Assembly (NCBI GenBank): GCA_913060695.1
Contig: CAJXUA010000001.1
Span: 248,001-312,000, forward strand
From: an uncultured Gammaproteobacteria bacterium
GTDB taxonomy: Bacteria; Pseudomonadota; Gammaproteobacteria; Pseudomonadales; Pseudohongiellaceae
Direction: 5' to 3'
Length of the DNA: 64,000 nucleotides
The position numbers and the translations under genes were made by a program. The notes under the pieces are model-generated. The model had not been told where the DNA came from, did no database searches, and saw nothing but the letters and a program-made list of their open reading frames with translations. This document shows, in pieces, positions 17,227 to 25,904 of this stretch; position 1 is the stretch's first letter, and each line of letters opens with the position of its first letter.

Positions 17227-20200
17227 TTAGATTTTGAAGTTTACTGCTACGAAGCCGTAACGACCGCGAGGACCGGCTGGGCGAGACAGCGTGCCTAGGT
17301 ACGGTTCCTCGTCGAGGACGTTGTTCAGACCACCGTAGACATTGATGTTGTCGCTGAAGGTGTAGGCGAAGTTGATGTCATGCACCCATGAATCGCCAGT
17401 CTGCGAAGGATCGGCGAACAGCGGGTTTGCATCGATCTGCTGGTTGGAGATACCAGACAGAAGCTGACTATCTTCGTAACGACCAGCCCAGCTCAGTCTC
17501 AGATCACTGATTGTCCAGCTGGCACGGGCGTTAATAATCCACTCGGGATAGGAAAATTCACCCATGCGGCTTTCGAAGATAGAGGCATCCAGAGGGTCCT
17601 GAAACTCATCGAAGCCAAGCATATGCGTACCTTGCAAGCTGAAGTCCAGACCGCCCCAGTTGTCCAGACCCAGAGACGATAGCTCGAAGCCATAATCAAC
17701 ACCGAAGTCGATACCTTCCAATTCGAACGCAGCCAGGTTTACCTGACCAGACTGGTGATAGGTAATGAAACCTTCAGGCGCACGCTTGATTAGCCCGCAG
17801 TAATCGTTATTGATGGACGGCAGGTCAACACAAAGCTCGGATACAGCCACCGCGGACAAGCTATCGATCGCACCTTCGATCTCGATTGAGTAGTAGTCAA
17901 CGATAAAGGTCAGGTTTTCGACGAAGGTAGGCTCATAGACGATGCCAGTTGTAAAAGTTGTCGCCTCTTCCTGGCTCAGGCCGGGGTTACCACCCGACAC
18001 ACCCGGAATACCTGCTGTGATGTAGTTGTTCACATCGTAGCCAGCCGGTACACCGAGAGCCGCACAGTTACTGACACGATTCGACGTGCCGTTGTTGATG
18101 TTGTCGACGGAGCATGGATCGTTCTGGAATCCGTAGGACGCAGGCTGCTGGGGTGAGTACAGCTCGGTGATGTTCGGTGCTCGCACCGCTTCACCGAAGG
18201 TTCCACGAATAGTCAAACCGAAGCCCGGTGAGTAGCGCAGGCCGGTTGACCAGGCATCATTGTTACCCACGGTGCTGTAATCCGCAGCACGGTACGCACC
18301 GGTAACTTCCAGCAATTCGATTCCAGGCAGATCGGCAAGGATCGGGGCCTGGACTTCGAAGAAGTATTCGAACACGTCGAATTCGCCAGCGATCGGCAGG
18401 TTCGCGTTACCGTTGGAGGCGTCCCATGTCACCAGATCAAGGTCGAGCTGGTTCACGATGAATGCACTCTTCTCTTCCCGGTATTCCATACCAGCAGACC
18501 AACCGATTGCGCCGCCAGGCAGTTCGAAGAAGCTGGCCGTGTCGCCAGAGATGTTGCCGAAGATAATGTTTTGCTCAAGCTCAGAAACATCGAGTAGGTC
18601 CGGGTAAACAAAGTCGGCGTTGGCCTGGGAGGTTGAGTTCGAACCGAATGGGTTGAACGGTGCGCAGGGGCTACCCGCACCAGGCGTGAACGAAGAAATT
18701 TGCACGTATCGTCCGTTACCGGTGGCATTCGTCATAGCGAACTCAGGCACTGGGTAGGTTTGTGTACGCAGTCTTCCAGTGCTGCTTATGTTTGTGGACA
18801 GCGGTGGCTGGGCGGTGGGGTCTAGGGTAGAGCGACAGACGATATCCCCGGTTGCAGGATCAACCACCGAGTCCATTGCAGCGTAGAAGCGGTCTTCGAT
18901 ACGCTTGTTGAGGTTCAGGCTCTCGACCGTTGTCTCACCGTAGTTGTAAGACAATTCATAGTCGATACCGCTGCCTATATCCAACGTGCCTTCAATACCG
19001 GCCACAAAACGGATGGTTTCCCGGTCAACGTCGTCGCCGGTAAGCACGATAGTGTCGTTACTGTCGCGGCTTGACCCAAAGCCCCAGAAGCTGCCGTCGT
19101 TGGGGTTGCTTGCAGGAATTACGCCTGCAGCAGCCAGTTCAGCAATCTGTAGCTGCAGCGCGGGCGGGATATAGGGGTTGTCATACTGAATTGGAATAGC
19201 GTCGTTGAAGTTCACGCCGGCGAGGTCGTCAACACTGTTCGAGTGGGCGTACTTTGACTCAACAAAGAATGTAAGCGCTTCACTGACTTCGAAGCTGCCG
19301 TTCAGGTTGATGTTGTATCGCTCCTGCTTCGGCAGGATTGCGTCCTTCACGTTTTGCAAGCCGTCACCGATACCGTAGGCCTGGTTTACGTTAGACACGT
19401 AGCCTGGGTTATAGGGCCGCGGGATACCATTCACAGGGTCTGTTATCACCTGCACCAGAGGAACACTGGTGCCGGGAATATACTGCTGTGGCAGGCCGTT
19501 TTTGGCATTGTTGGCAGCGGCAGACACCGCGCCGAAGCCGTCAGCAGAGGACAGATTGAACACCCCATAAGGTGAGGAAATCGGATTCGTTGTGGGGCGC
19601 ACGTAGGCACGGGTTGCATCCGGATTAGTGCCGGTAAGCGCCGCAATCTGATCAGTCTGATTGATGCCTCTACCCGTGTAAGGTCCAGCAAATGATGCAC
19701 GGTCGTAGGAGCGAACTGCATCGTTTGATTGCCCTTCAATGGCAAATACCATTTCGCCCCGGCCATCAGCAAACTCGAAACCGGTCGCGGCAGCAAAATA
19801 GTTTTCGTTAGAATCATTTTCGGCGGACAGACCAGTTTGGGCAGTTACTTCGATACCGTCGAAGTCACCGCCATCCCGCAACACGAAGTTGACAACACCG
19901 GATACGGCGTCGGCACCGTAAACCGCAGAAGCGCCGCCGGTCAGGGTTTCAACGCGTTCCACCATCACTGTGGGAATGGAGTTTACGTCTACAGCCGCGG
20001 TGCCTTGACCACCAGCCACGTGGCGGCGGCCGTTAACCAGAGTCAAGGTTCGCTGGGCACCCAGTCCACGCAGGTCGAGCAGACCCAGACCGACGTCGGT
20101 ATCGGTTGTGCCAGCACCTTGAATAGCGGAGAAGCTGGCCGGCAGCGAGTTGTTAAGTGCTGGCGATTCGCGAAGCAGTTCGCCCAGGTCAGCCTGACCT

Positions 20201-20388
20201 GAGGTGCGAATGTCGCCGCCGCCAAGAACGGCAATTGGGCTAGCCGCTTCAGTTGCGTTGTTTCTGGAGATGCGCGAACCGGTAACCACTACCTCTTCAA
20301 TTGCTTCAGATTGTGCCATTGCCTCGGTGCTGAGCAGTGTGGTGGCGCAGATTGCACCTATAGCTTGAACTAATATCTTTTTCTTCAT
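17227..20388 (-). CDS. TonB-dependent receptor, large plug-barrel type
   Basis: 1053 residues from the ATG at 20388, which has AAGGGA six bases upstream; an in-frame ATG nine codons earlier has none. Signal peptide M-K-K-K-I-L ... A-M-A-Q, then a TonB box I-E-E-V-V-V-T-G-S-R-I. The plug shows S-P-I-A-V-L, L-R-G-L-G-A-Q-R-T-L-T-L-V-N-G-R-R and G-A-S-A-V-Y-G-A-D-A-V-S-G-V-V-N-F; barrel to a C-terminal F-K-I. It is long, with big extracellular loops, and is of the type common in marine bacteria that take up polymers or peptides. It is not closely related to the tandem pair. A 12-bp direct repeat lies upstream at 20608-20651. Confidence 0.92.
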   Translation of the reverse strand: MKKKILVQAIGAICATTLLSTEAMAQSEAIEEVVVTGSRISRNNATEAASPIAVLGGGDIRTSGQADLGELLRESPALNNSLPASFSAIQGAGTTDTDVGLGLLDLRGLGAQRTLTLVNGRRHVAGGQGTAAVDVNSIPTVMVERVETLTGGASAVYGADAVSGVVNFVLRDGGDFDGIEVTAQTGLSAENDSNENYFAAATGFEFADGRGEMVFAIEGQSNDAVRSYDRASFAGPYTGRGINQTDQIAALTGTNPDATRAYVRPTTNPISSPYGVFNLSSADGFGAVSAAANNAKNGLPQQYIPGTSVPLVQVITDPVNGIPRPYNPGYVSNVNQAYGIGDGLQNVKDAILPKQERYNINLNGSFEVSEALTFFVESKYAHSNSVDDLAGVNFNDAIPIQYDNPYIPPALQLQIAELAAAGVIPASNPNDGSFWGFGSSRDSNDTIVLTGDDVDRETIRFVAGIEGTLDIGSGIDYELSYNYGETTVESLNLNKRIEDRFYAAMDSVVDPATGDIVCRSTLDPTAQPPLSTNISSTGRLRTQTYPVPEFAMTNATGNGRYVQISSFTPGAGSPCAPFNPFGSNSTSQANADFVYPDLLDVSELEQNIIFGNISGDTASFFELPGGAIGWSAGMEYREEKSAFIVNQLDLDLVTWDASNGNANLPIAGEFDVFEYFFEVQAPILADLPGIELLEVTGAYRAADYSTVGNNDAWSTGLRYSPGFGLTIRGTFGEAVRAPNITELYSPQQPASYGFQNDPCSVDNINNGTSNRVSNCAALGVPAGYDVNNYITAGIPGVSGGNPGLSQEEATTFTTGIVYEPTFVENLTFIVDYYSIEIEGAIDSLSAVAVSELCVDLPSINNDYCGLIKRAPEGFITYHQSGQVNLAAFELEGIDFGVDYGFELSSLGLDNWGGLDFSLQGTHMLGFDEFQDPLDASIFESRMGEFSYPEWIINARASWTISDLRLSWAGRYEDSQLLSGISNQQIDANPLFADPSQTGDSWVHDINFAYTFSDNINVYGGLNNVLDEEPYLGTLSRPAGPRGRYGFVAVNFKI

Positions 20389-20607
20389 GGTGTTTCCCTT
20401 GTAGTAGAAAGTCATTTTGTACCCCTCATTGCAGATTGCCGGTTGTCACGATAAAGCAACGATCCAAATTTCAGTTCAACGCTCCATCTGCTACGCCTGC
20501 TCAAATGTTTAGCGTGCGGAGGATTGCACTTATTCATCATTATGCAATTACAATGCCAGACAAATTATTACGTCAACGCTGCAGAAAAATGGCTAAAAAG
20601 ACTAGTA

Positions 20608-20651
20608 GCTGCGCCAAAAGGCAGCAAAGGGGTAGGTTTGCTGCGCCAAAA
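20608..20651. promoter_or_regulatory. 12-bp direct repeat upstream of TonB receptor
   Basis: GCTGCGCCAAAA occurs at 20608-20619 and again at 20640-20651, 32 bases apart (about three helical turns), some 220-260 bases before the receptor start. This spacing is typical of operator pairs; no regulator is identified. Confidence 0.35.
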
Positions 20652-21145
20652 TAGAGCCTAGAGAATCTTTTTGGGGCAATCGGTATAAGAAAATTTTGTG
20701 TACCACCTAACTTTGATCAATTGTTGTTAGGAAATTTATTCTTGATTTTATTTTGACCACCATATTTTTACCGGGACTACTTTGCCGCTGTTTGTCTTTA
20801 CAGTTCTATTCTTTCAGAACTCGAACAGCCGGTGTTGGTAGAGACCGATGACATTGATCTGTTGTTGAGGCAAAGATGAGCTGGGTATAACCGTGCGAGA
20901 AAAAGCGACCCAATTGCAGAATAGATAACAAGCCGCCACACAGAGGAGAAAGAAAGGAATCGAGATTTGTGAATCCAATAGGTTCACATTGGACAGTGTG
21001 GCGCTTCGCGTTATTAAGTTGCACCTGCCCCTTAACGTTCATCATCCTCGATGAACGCCTTCTCGTTGGCCTGAAATGCACGACCCCGGCATTGGCCGGG
21101 GTCGCTCCGGTCCCGATCGCGATCAGGCCGCGGAAGTCGGACTGA
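20652..21145. other. intergenic region with two hairpins
   Basis: No credible gene. Two stem-loops lie after the GC-rich gene on the minus strand: CGTTCATC/GATGAACG (21036-21057) and a very strong ten-pair stem (21081-21104, GACCCCGGC-ATTG-GCCGGGGTC core). The second may stop transcription of the 21146 gene although no T tract follows. Confidence 0.5.
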
Positions 21146-21754
21146 TCACTGAGCCTCGTCCGGAAGAGGCGGCACGCCGGGGAAGTCCGGGCTCGCGACG
21201 AAGGCCTTGTAACCGGCGGTCATGGCGCGCGAGCACTCCACGGGCGTGCCCTCCATCGTCCCCCGATTCTTGCAGGGGCCTTCCGCCACCTCGGGCATGT
21301 TTTCGCGCACCCACACCGAGGCCTGGCGATAGATGTCCTGATCGTTCGAACTTGTCGTGACCTTTACGAGCACACCGTCATCGAAGGTGAGGTGGAAGGT
21401 GTCGGTGACGTCGAAACCCGTGCCGAGCGCTTGCACGCGATCGTCCTTGACCTTCACGGGGCAGGCCACTATCCCCTCTTCGTCTCGGGCGCAGGGCGTG
21501 CGCAGCAGCACCTCGTAGTTCCCGCCCTTCGCCGAGCCCTGGTAGTAGAGCAGACGCGGTGCGCTCTCCGGCGCCGCCGCCATGATTGGTGCCAGACGGT
21601 CGGGTTCGAAGGAGTAGAAGGCGTCGATGAAGGACTCGGCGATCACCAGATCCGGATCGGCGGCTTCGGGCTGCGCGATGGCCGAGCTGGCACCCAGCCA
21701 GGCGGTGAGGCAAGCCACAGAGGTGATTGTGATGGAGCGGCGAAAAGTGTTCAT
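21146..21754 (-). CDS. secreted protein, short GC-rich paralogue of the 36679 protein
   Basis: 202 residues with a signal peptide ending at A-I-A-Q. Its whole mature part aligns with the N-terminal half of the protein encoded at 36679-37785: D-A-F-Y-S-F, G-N-Y-x-V-L, V-K-D-D-R-V-Q-A-L, G-F-D-V-T-D-T-F-H-L-T-F, T-S-S-N-D-Q, A-S-V-W-V-R-E-N-M-P-E-V. It lacks the second half. Cysteines are conserved between the two, suggesting disulfides in the periplasm. DNA of this gene is much richer in GC than its neighbours. I do not know the family function; the fold may be a NTF2/SnoaL-like binding cone, given the D-x-F-Y-S-F helix start, which is a guess. Confidence 0.75.
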   Translation of the reverse strand: MNTFRRSITITSVACLTAWLGASSAIAQPEAADPDLVIAESFIDAFYSFEPDRLAPIMAAAPESAPRLLYYQGSAKGGNYEVLLRTPCARDEEGIVACPVKVKDDRVQALGTGFDVTDTFHLTFDDGVLVKVTTSSNDQDIYRQASVWVRENMPEVAEGPCKNRGTMEGTPVECSRAMTAGYKAFVASPDFPGVPPLPDEAQ

Positions 21755-21780
21755 AGTATCTCCGTATATCGGGAATAAAT

Positions 21781-21854
21781 GCTAATAAATGGGGTCAGTG
21801 TAAAAATACAAAAGCGTGTTCCTCATTGGCGTGCTGCTAAGGTGTCCATCACAT
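21781..21854. repeat. GGGGTCAGTGTAA repeat plus pilin-gene flank
   Basis: TAATAAAT-GGGGTCAGTG-TAAAA (21783-21805) is identical over 23 bases to 24690-24712. The adjoining bases to 21854 match the relic region at 17030-17100. It separates the start side of the 21146 gene from the stop of the pilin-like gene. Confidence 0.65.
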
Positions 21855-22418
21855 TTACAACTCTTCCAGTTCTTCGCCTTCGTCTTCGCCATCCCCCTCA
21901 TCTTCGTCGTCTTTCGCTTTTTTACAGGTCTCTGGCAAGTAGCGGCTGCCTAAGGCGTCTGCTGTGACCCCGTCTGCCACGCAGTCCCATTTGATGGTGT
22001 CATCGTCCTGAGCTCGCGCAATGAGCAGAAAGCCAGATTCAATGTCTTCGAATCGCAGACCAAATTCATCCATATCTACCAAGGCCCTGAGCGTTCCGAT
22101 GCGTGATTTGTCGGCAGCAGGTATTCCCAACTCGCCTGCTCGATAGTCCATACCGGTGAGAATGCCTTCCGGAGTAAAAGAGCTTAGGTCGATGTCCACT
22201 TCTGACTGCGGCATCTCGCCGTGGGTATCGAAGTACTCTTCAATAATTACCTGTTGCTCCAGCCCCAGATCAACGGCAGCGGCCACTGCGACGTCGATTC
22301 TTGAATTGTGCAGATAACCATAGGCAACTGCTATAAGCGTTACTGCTATCATGGGATAAACAATCATCTCGGTGACTGTGAACCCTCTCTGTCGGTACCG
22401 TGTTCGTACTTCTATCAT
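21855..22418 (-). CDS. type IV pilin-like protein with acidic C-terminal tail
   Basis: 187 residues from the ATG at 22418 (GGAG ten bases upstream). The prepilin signature R-Q-R-G|F-T-V-T-E is at residues 8-15, with the pre-peptidase cut after Gly, followed by the hydrophobic assembly helix. The globular part ends with two cysteines (W-D-C ... E-T-C), the usual C-terminal disulfide loop of major pilins. After the second cysteine comes an unusual highly acidic tail of about 20 residues, nearly all D/E/G. No pilus assembly genes are nearby, so this would work with machinery encoded elsewhere. The 3' end exists again as a relic at 17103-17138. Confidence 0.75.
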   Translation of the reverse strand: MIEVRTRYRQRGFTVTEMIVYPMIAVTLIAVAYGYLHNSRIDVAVAAAVDLGLEQQVIIEEYFDTHGEMPQSEVDIDLSSFTPEGILTGMDYRAGELGIPAADKSRIGTLRALVDMDEFGLRFEDIESGFLLIARAQDDDTIKWDCVADGVTADALGSRYLPETCKKAKDDEDEGDGEDEGEELEEL

Positions 22419-22743
22419 CGCGCTGAACTCCAATTTTTCAGATAGTGATGTCCTGCACTATTGCAGTGCGCACACCATCATGCAATTTTCGCACCCAAGC
22501 GCTATTTTATTTCTTTCGGCTTCCTGTTCAGTGCCGATGCCTTCGAGTTCCACGAGTGTCTTTCCCAGCAGGTCCGGAGTGCAAAAGCGCGATTAGCCAA
22601 GCTAGGCACAGTAATTGCTAACTATATTTACATTTGGATGCTTTTGGCGGCGAATAGCGCCAGAACGCACAAATTCGTCGCATAACGCGCACAAATTCGG
22701 CGCACTATTTTGTTTTATGTCTCAAAAAGAGGCGGGGGCTAAT

Positions 22744-23523
22744 ATGGAAACTTGGAATAATCTGGTCGACAAGTTTGATCTCCTGTTAACGAAGGTCAAG
22801 TTTGACAGTACTGTGAAAATCGCTGGGAGAGAAATTCCTCCTTTAGTTATGGGCTTTGCATTGATCGTTGTCTGCATTGCCATCTGGGGCTACCTGGAAT
22901 TCGAAGGCAATAACAAACTCATCGGTGCGCTGGTCTCTGTTCTGATGGCTTGGGGCGTTGCCCAGTTGAGCGCTATGGGTTGGGGTGACGGTATCGGCGA
23001 GCACGCGGCCGGTTCCACATACGAAGAGACCTTAGCAGCTCGCACCATGTCCAAATCTACCGAAAACTCCAACTCAACCGAGCATTCAACTGACGCAAGT
23101 GAAACTCAGTTCGACAATAAGGAGCGGCTGGCCCTATTCGCATTCGGGGGTGTGATTGTCGCATTATTCCTCATTTATCAGATGAGGAATATTGACAGTA
23201 TAGAAGATATGAACACTGAGTTTACCTATAGCGAACTGGTCGAGATGGTGGAGCCTATCCAAGACACGATAGAGGCTGCTCTGCTATCCGGGAGCGTCTC
23301 CGACATGGATTCTCTCGATAGCGGCGTAGCAGGATTGCCCGATGAGGTGCTTGTTTCTGAAGAGGCCCACGGCATTTCCGTCATCGACGGCCAGATCATT
23401 GCCACGTGGATGACGGATGAGTCCAAGCTGGATGGGGTGACCTACATTCTTACCCCAAAGATCGAAGACGGAGAAGTTGAGTGGGCAACCACTGGCACTT
23501 GTGGTGGCAAAAATGCCTGTTAG
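22744..23523 (+). CDS. membrane protein with pilin-like C-terminal domain
   Basis: 259 residues from the ATG at 22744, with GAGGCGGGGG as binding site; an upstream ATG at 22717 lacks one. Three membrane segments (about 31-53, 56-78, 127-147), a Ser/Thr-rich linker between the second and third, then about 110 extracytoplasmic residues. The last 50 residues (I-S-V-I-D-G-Q-I-I-A-T-W, L-D-G-V-T-Y-I-L-T-P, G-E-V-E-W-A-T-T-G-T-C) follow the pattern of the C-terminal half of type IV pilins, including the terminal cysteine loop. It is divergent from the pilin-like gene. It could interact with or mimic pilin subunits; no described family comes to mind. Confidence 0.6.
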   Translation: METWNNLVDKFDLLLTKVKFDSTVKIAGREIPPLVMGFALIVVCIAIWGYLEFEGNNKLIGALVSVLMAWGVAQLSAMGWGDGIGEHAAGSTYEETLAARTMSKSTENSNSTEHSTDASETQFDNKERLALFAFGGVIVALFLIYQMRNIDSIEDMNTEFTYSELVEMVEPIQDTIEAALLSGSVSDMDSLDSGVAGLPDEVLVSEEAHGISVIDGQIIATWMTDESKLDGVTYILTPKIEDGEVEWATTGTCGGKNAC

Positions 23524-23595
23524 ATTTTCAGCAAACCAATTTATGACTAATCAATTTACATTAACCATTAGCGAAAAAGCTCAGGAGCAGCAGCA

Positions 23596-24630
23596 ATGAG
23601 TACCGTAGATCCTTTCGATATAGCTAACACGCCGCTTGACTTGGTAGACCGCTCATCGCCCGAGACAGGCCCCTCCGGCAAGCCATTAGTGCGCACCGAA
23701 GAAGGCATCATCACCGAAGGCAGTAAGGTGACATGGAATATGAAGTCAATTCTTTGGGCGCTGCCCCAGCCGGTTCTGGTGGCGGGCTCAACGCTATTGG
23801 TCGCCGCCATTGTGGTAAACGAATGGGGTGGGGAGTACTACGGAATATGGGCACTGATCGTTTCGATCTTTTCCACGCCACTTCTGCTGATCGCCGAACG
23901 TTTTTGGTACAAGAAGAAATCCTGGCTGCTCAAGCCCGACGAAATGCTAGAAGACGTGTTCTGGCTGGCTTCGGGGGCCTTGCTTTTTGGGCCCCTCGTT
24001 ACCGGCTTGTATCGCACGCCAGTTTCTGAGGGCTTCCGTGCCCTGCGTGATATGGCTCCGCTGCATATCGAATTTCAACCCACTACAGTACTCGGGCTGA
24101 TTGGCGCCGGGCTGATTATCCGATTCACTTCCAGCTTCTTCTACTACTGGCTGCATCGGATTCAGCACGAGTCACTGTTCTGGTGGCGTATGCACGCGAC
24201 GCATCATCACATCACCAAGATGAGCGCCATGCGCGGCGGCCGTACCCATCCATTCGAACGTCTGTCGCTTGGCCTCGCTGGTCCAATTGCTGCAGCCCTG
24301 ATGGGTGCAAGCGATGAAGTTTTTGTCGTTTCAGCAGCCTTCGGCATGTGGAACGGCAGATTTAACCATGCCAATCTGCCTATGGTTTCAATGCCTGTGT
24401 GGGACTGGTTCTTTGCTACCGCACAGCAGCATCATTGCCACCATGCACATGAGCGCCGTCAGGCAGATTCCAACTACGGTTGTGACATCATTTTCTGGGA
24501 CCGCGTCTTCGGCACTTACTGCGGCGATGCTGAGGTGGGAGCCACTGGCGCAGGCAAGCGCGTTCGCCTTTCCATCAAAGACCAGCTTATGCTGTGCTTC
24601 TATTCCGACAAACGCCTCAAGGATTTGTAG
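23596..24630 (+). CDS. sterol desaturase / fatty acid hydroxylase family protein
   Basis: 344 residues with several membrane helices and the complete di-iron histidine set of the family: H-R-I-Q-H (about residue 196), H-A-T-H-H-H (about 207), then F-N-H-A-N and H-H-C-H-H-A-H-E in the C-terminal third. It uses O2 to hydroxylate or desaturate a lipid carbon in the membrane. Residues 1-35 are polar and variable. It starts 72 bases after the pilin-domain protein, on the same strand, with GGAGCAGCAGCA ahead of ATG, so they may share a transcript. The lipid substrate is not evident. Confidence 0.85.
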   Translation: MSTVDPFDIANTPLDLVDRSSPETGPSGKPLVRTEEGIITEGSKVTWNMKSILWALPQPVLVAGSTLLVAAIVVNEWGGEYYGIWALIVSIFSTPLLLIAERFWYKKKSWLLKPDEMLEDVFWLASGALLFGPLVTGLYRTPVSEGFRALRDMAPLHIEFQPTTVLGLIGAGLIIRFTSSFFYYWLHRIQHESLFWWRMHATHHHITKMSAMRGGRTHPFERLSLGLAGPIAAALMGASDEVFVVSAAFGMWNGRFNHANLPMVSMPVWDWFFATAQQHHCHHAHERRQADSNYGCDIIFWDRVFGTYCGDAEVGATGAGKRVRLSIKDQLMLCFYSDKRLKDL

Positions 24631-24638
24631 GTAATCGA

Positions 24639-24686
24639 CTAGAGCCGATCCCAGGCGGTCCATTCAATGGATCGACCTGGGGTGGC
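24639..24686 (-). pseudogene. isolated C-terminal tail of a paralogue of the 36679 protein
   Basis: The minus strand reads A-T-P-G-R-S-I-E-W-T-A-W-D-R-L-stop (24686-24639). The protein encoded at 36679-37785 ends A-Y-P-G-R-T-I-D-W-A-T-W-D-E-L-stop. Ten of fifteen residues are identical and most other changes are conservative. Upstream of the tail the frame runs into the 23-bp TAATAAATGGGG repeat at 24690, so the gene body is gone. Confidence 0.6.
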
Positions 24687-24689
24687 TAG

Positions 24690-24815
24690 TAATAAATGGG
24701 GTCAGTGTAAAATAAATTAACGGGGTAAGAGTAACTTGCTCCTTTTCCCGATGGGGCTTCGCGCCAAGGTTCCCGTTGTAAATTGCTTCGCAATTAGTCG
24801 AACCACCGACACGAG
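24690..24815. repeat. GGGGTCAGTGTAA repeat joined to tRNA T-arm chimera, copy B
   Basis: 24690-24712 is identical to 21783-21805. 24750-24815 holds the best chimeric copy: on the minus strand the 18 bases CTCGTGTCGGTGGTTCGA are identical to the variable/T-arm part of tRNA-Phe (51800-51817), followed by hairpin AATTGC-GAA-GCAATT and a GGCGCGAAGCC hairpin. Confidence 0.7.
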
Positions 24816-25057
24816 AATATCTAAAGTAACGCATTAAGAAAGCTCTATTAATCTCAATGAGATAGATGGCTTTTTGAAGCGTATGCTATTGATTGAAGGA
24901 AAATTTCACAAAACAGAGGGTAGAAGTAGCTTTCAGTCGTCAAAAACCGCGCGTTATTGGCAAGCTAATAAGCACCTCTACCCTCACTCCTTTGGATGTT
25001 TCTTAGGGGATCTTCAGTCACCAATTCAATTAGACCAGAACCGCCCCATTACTGAGG

Positions 25058-25300
25058 TTATACAGGTTTATTATGACTGCCGTCACAGAGCGGCTGCGAT
25101 GCAGTAATTTTACAACCACAGAAAAATACTTTTTTCGATTCCGTCGCCTGATATTTCACTGGTGAAAATTCGGACCCTTTGTGAGAGCCATCACAAAAAG
25201 GTTGTTTTTGGCTGAGGCCACATGAACACCAGAAATAGGACTTTCCCGATTCAACTTCAATTGCAAAGGGTGTATCTGCCGCTCTATTAGGATTACTCAT
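25058..25300 (-). CDS. dual CDGSH iron-sulfur domain protein
   Basis: 80 residues with two CDGSH [2Fe-2S] motifs: C-S-C-G-L-S-Q-K-Q-P-F-C-D-G-S-H (about residues 25-40) and C-G-C-K-I-T-A-S-Q-P-L-C-D-G-S-H (about 61-76), each giving the 3Cys-1His ligand set. The size matches the bacterial tandem (type 7) mitoNEET-like family, which hold redox-active, transferable clusters. No membrane anchor. Start ATG at 25300 has AAGGAAA ten bases upstream. It is divergent from the guanidine operon and separated from it by 400 bases of control region. Confidence 0.9.
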   Translation of the reverse strand: MSNPNRAADTPFAIEVESGKSYFWCSCGLSQKQPFCDGSHKGSEFSPVKYQATESKKVFFCGCKITASQPLCDGSHNKPV

Positions 25301-25692
25301 ATTCTAATTTCCTTACTTAATAGTTTAAAAAGCACCTCAAACTATAGGCATGACACATAACATATAATACATGTCTTGTCTTTGCTTCTTTTGATTGTTA
25401 TATGTCTGATCGATCTCAATCATAGAGCGTGTTCGAGCATTGATGGCGTAGGTTCTGCCCTGTCTCTGTATGCAAAAAGCATACTCATACTTATCTTTTG
25501 TTCGAAAAAACATTTTTCCTAGTTAGCAACAGGACAGTAGTCGTTCAGTGGCTATAGCCCAGTTTGCCCTTTGGTCTTCAATCGCTGCAGAAATTCGAAT
25601 CACTTTGATGCTTGGAAACAGCAGTCGTCATCTCTGCTTCTGATTCAAAAAAGCACCAATACCTGACATCCGTGCTCCGATTGTGTGCGCGC
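25301..25692. other. intergenic region between CDGSH gene and guanidine operon
   Basis: No gene seen. The proximal end must hold the CDGSH promoter. A weak NtrC-like half site GCACCAAT occurs at 25653-25660, 40 bases before the better site. Confidence 0.4.
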
Positions 25693-25707
25693 GCACCAAT
25701 CTAGTGC
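25693..25707 (-). promoter_or_regulatory. putative NtrC binding site
   Basis: The minus strand reads GCACTAGATTGGTGC, matching the enterobacterial NtrC consensus GCACTA-N3-TGGTGC at every defined position. It lies about 90 bases ahead of the first sigma-54-like promoter, a normal enhancer distance. Confidence 0.65.
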
Positions 25708-25782
25708 GACCAAAAGAGTGCAAAGAGACGAGTATTAATCTCGGTTCCCCATATAAGGCTACTATCTACGGAGTTTAGCAGT

Positions 25783-25822
25783 TGGCACAGAGCATGCATC
25801 GGAGACTGGCACCGACCATGCC
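25783..25822 (+). promoter_or_regulatory. two tandem sigma-54-type promoters
   Basis: TGGCAC-AGAGC-ATGC (25783-25797) and TGGCAC-CGACC-ATGC (25807-25821) both have GG and GC elements with ten bases between them, the invariant -24/-12 spacing. They are 24 bases apart. Transcripts from either would begin before the riboswitch at 25905. Both deviate from consensus in one base of the -12 element (ATGC for TTGC). Confidence 0.6.
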
Positions 25823-25904
25823 TCTCGGCGAAGTGCAGAGTAATTCCGGCTTTGCCGCAGGGGTGTAAACAATCCACTTAAAGATGATGACTACGATAAA
25901 AATG

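Noticed and set aside
16909-17298. 129-codon plus-strand frame
   Set aside because: Runs through the repeat, the pilin relic, the terminator and the end of the TonB receptor gene.
24874-25107. 77-codon plus-strand frame
   Set aside because: Overlaps the CDGSH gene antisense, no binding site, no recognisable sequence.
25783-25822. Sigma-70 promoter for the guanidine operon
   Set aside because: No convincing -35/-10 pair was seen near the riboswitch, whereas -24/-12 spacing is exact; a sigma-70 promoter cannot be excluded.
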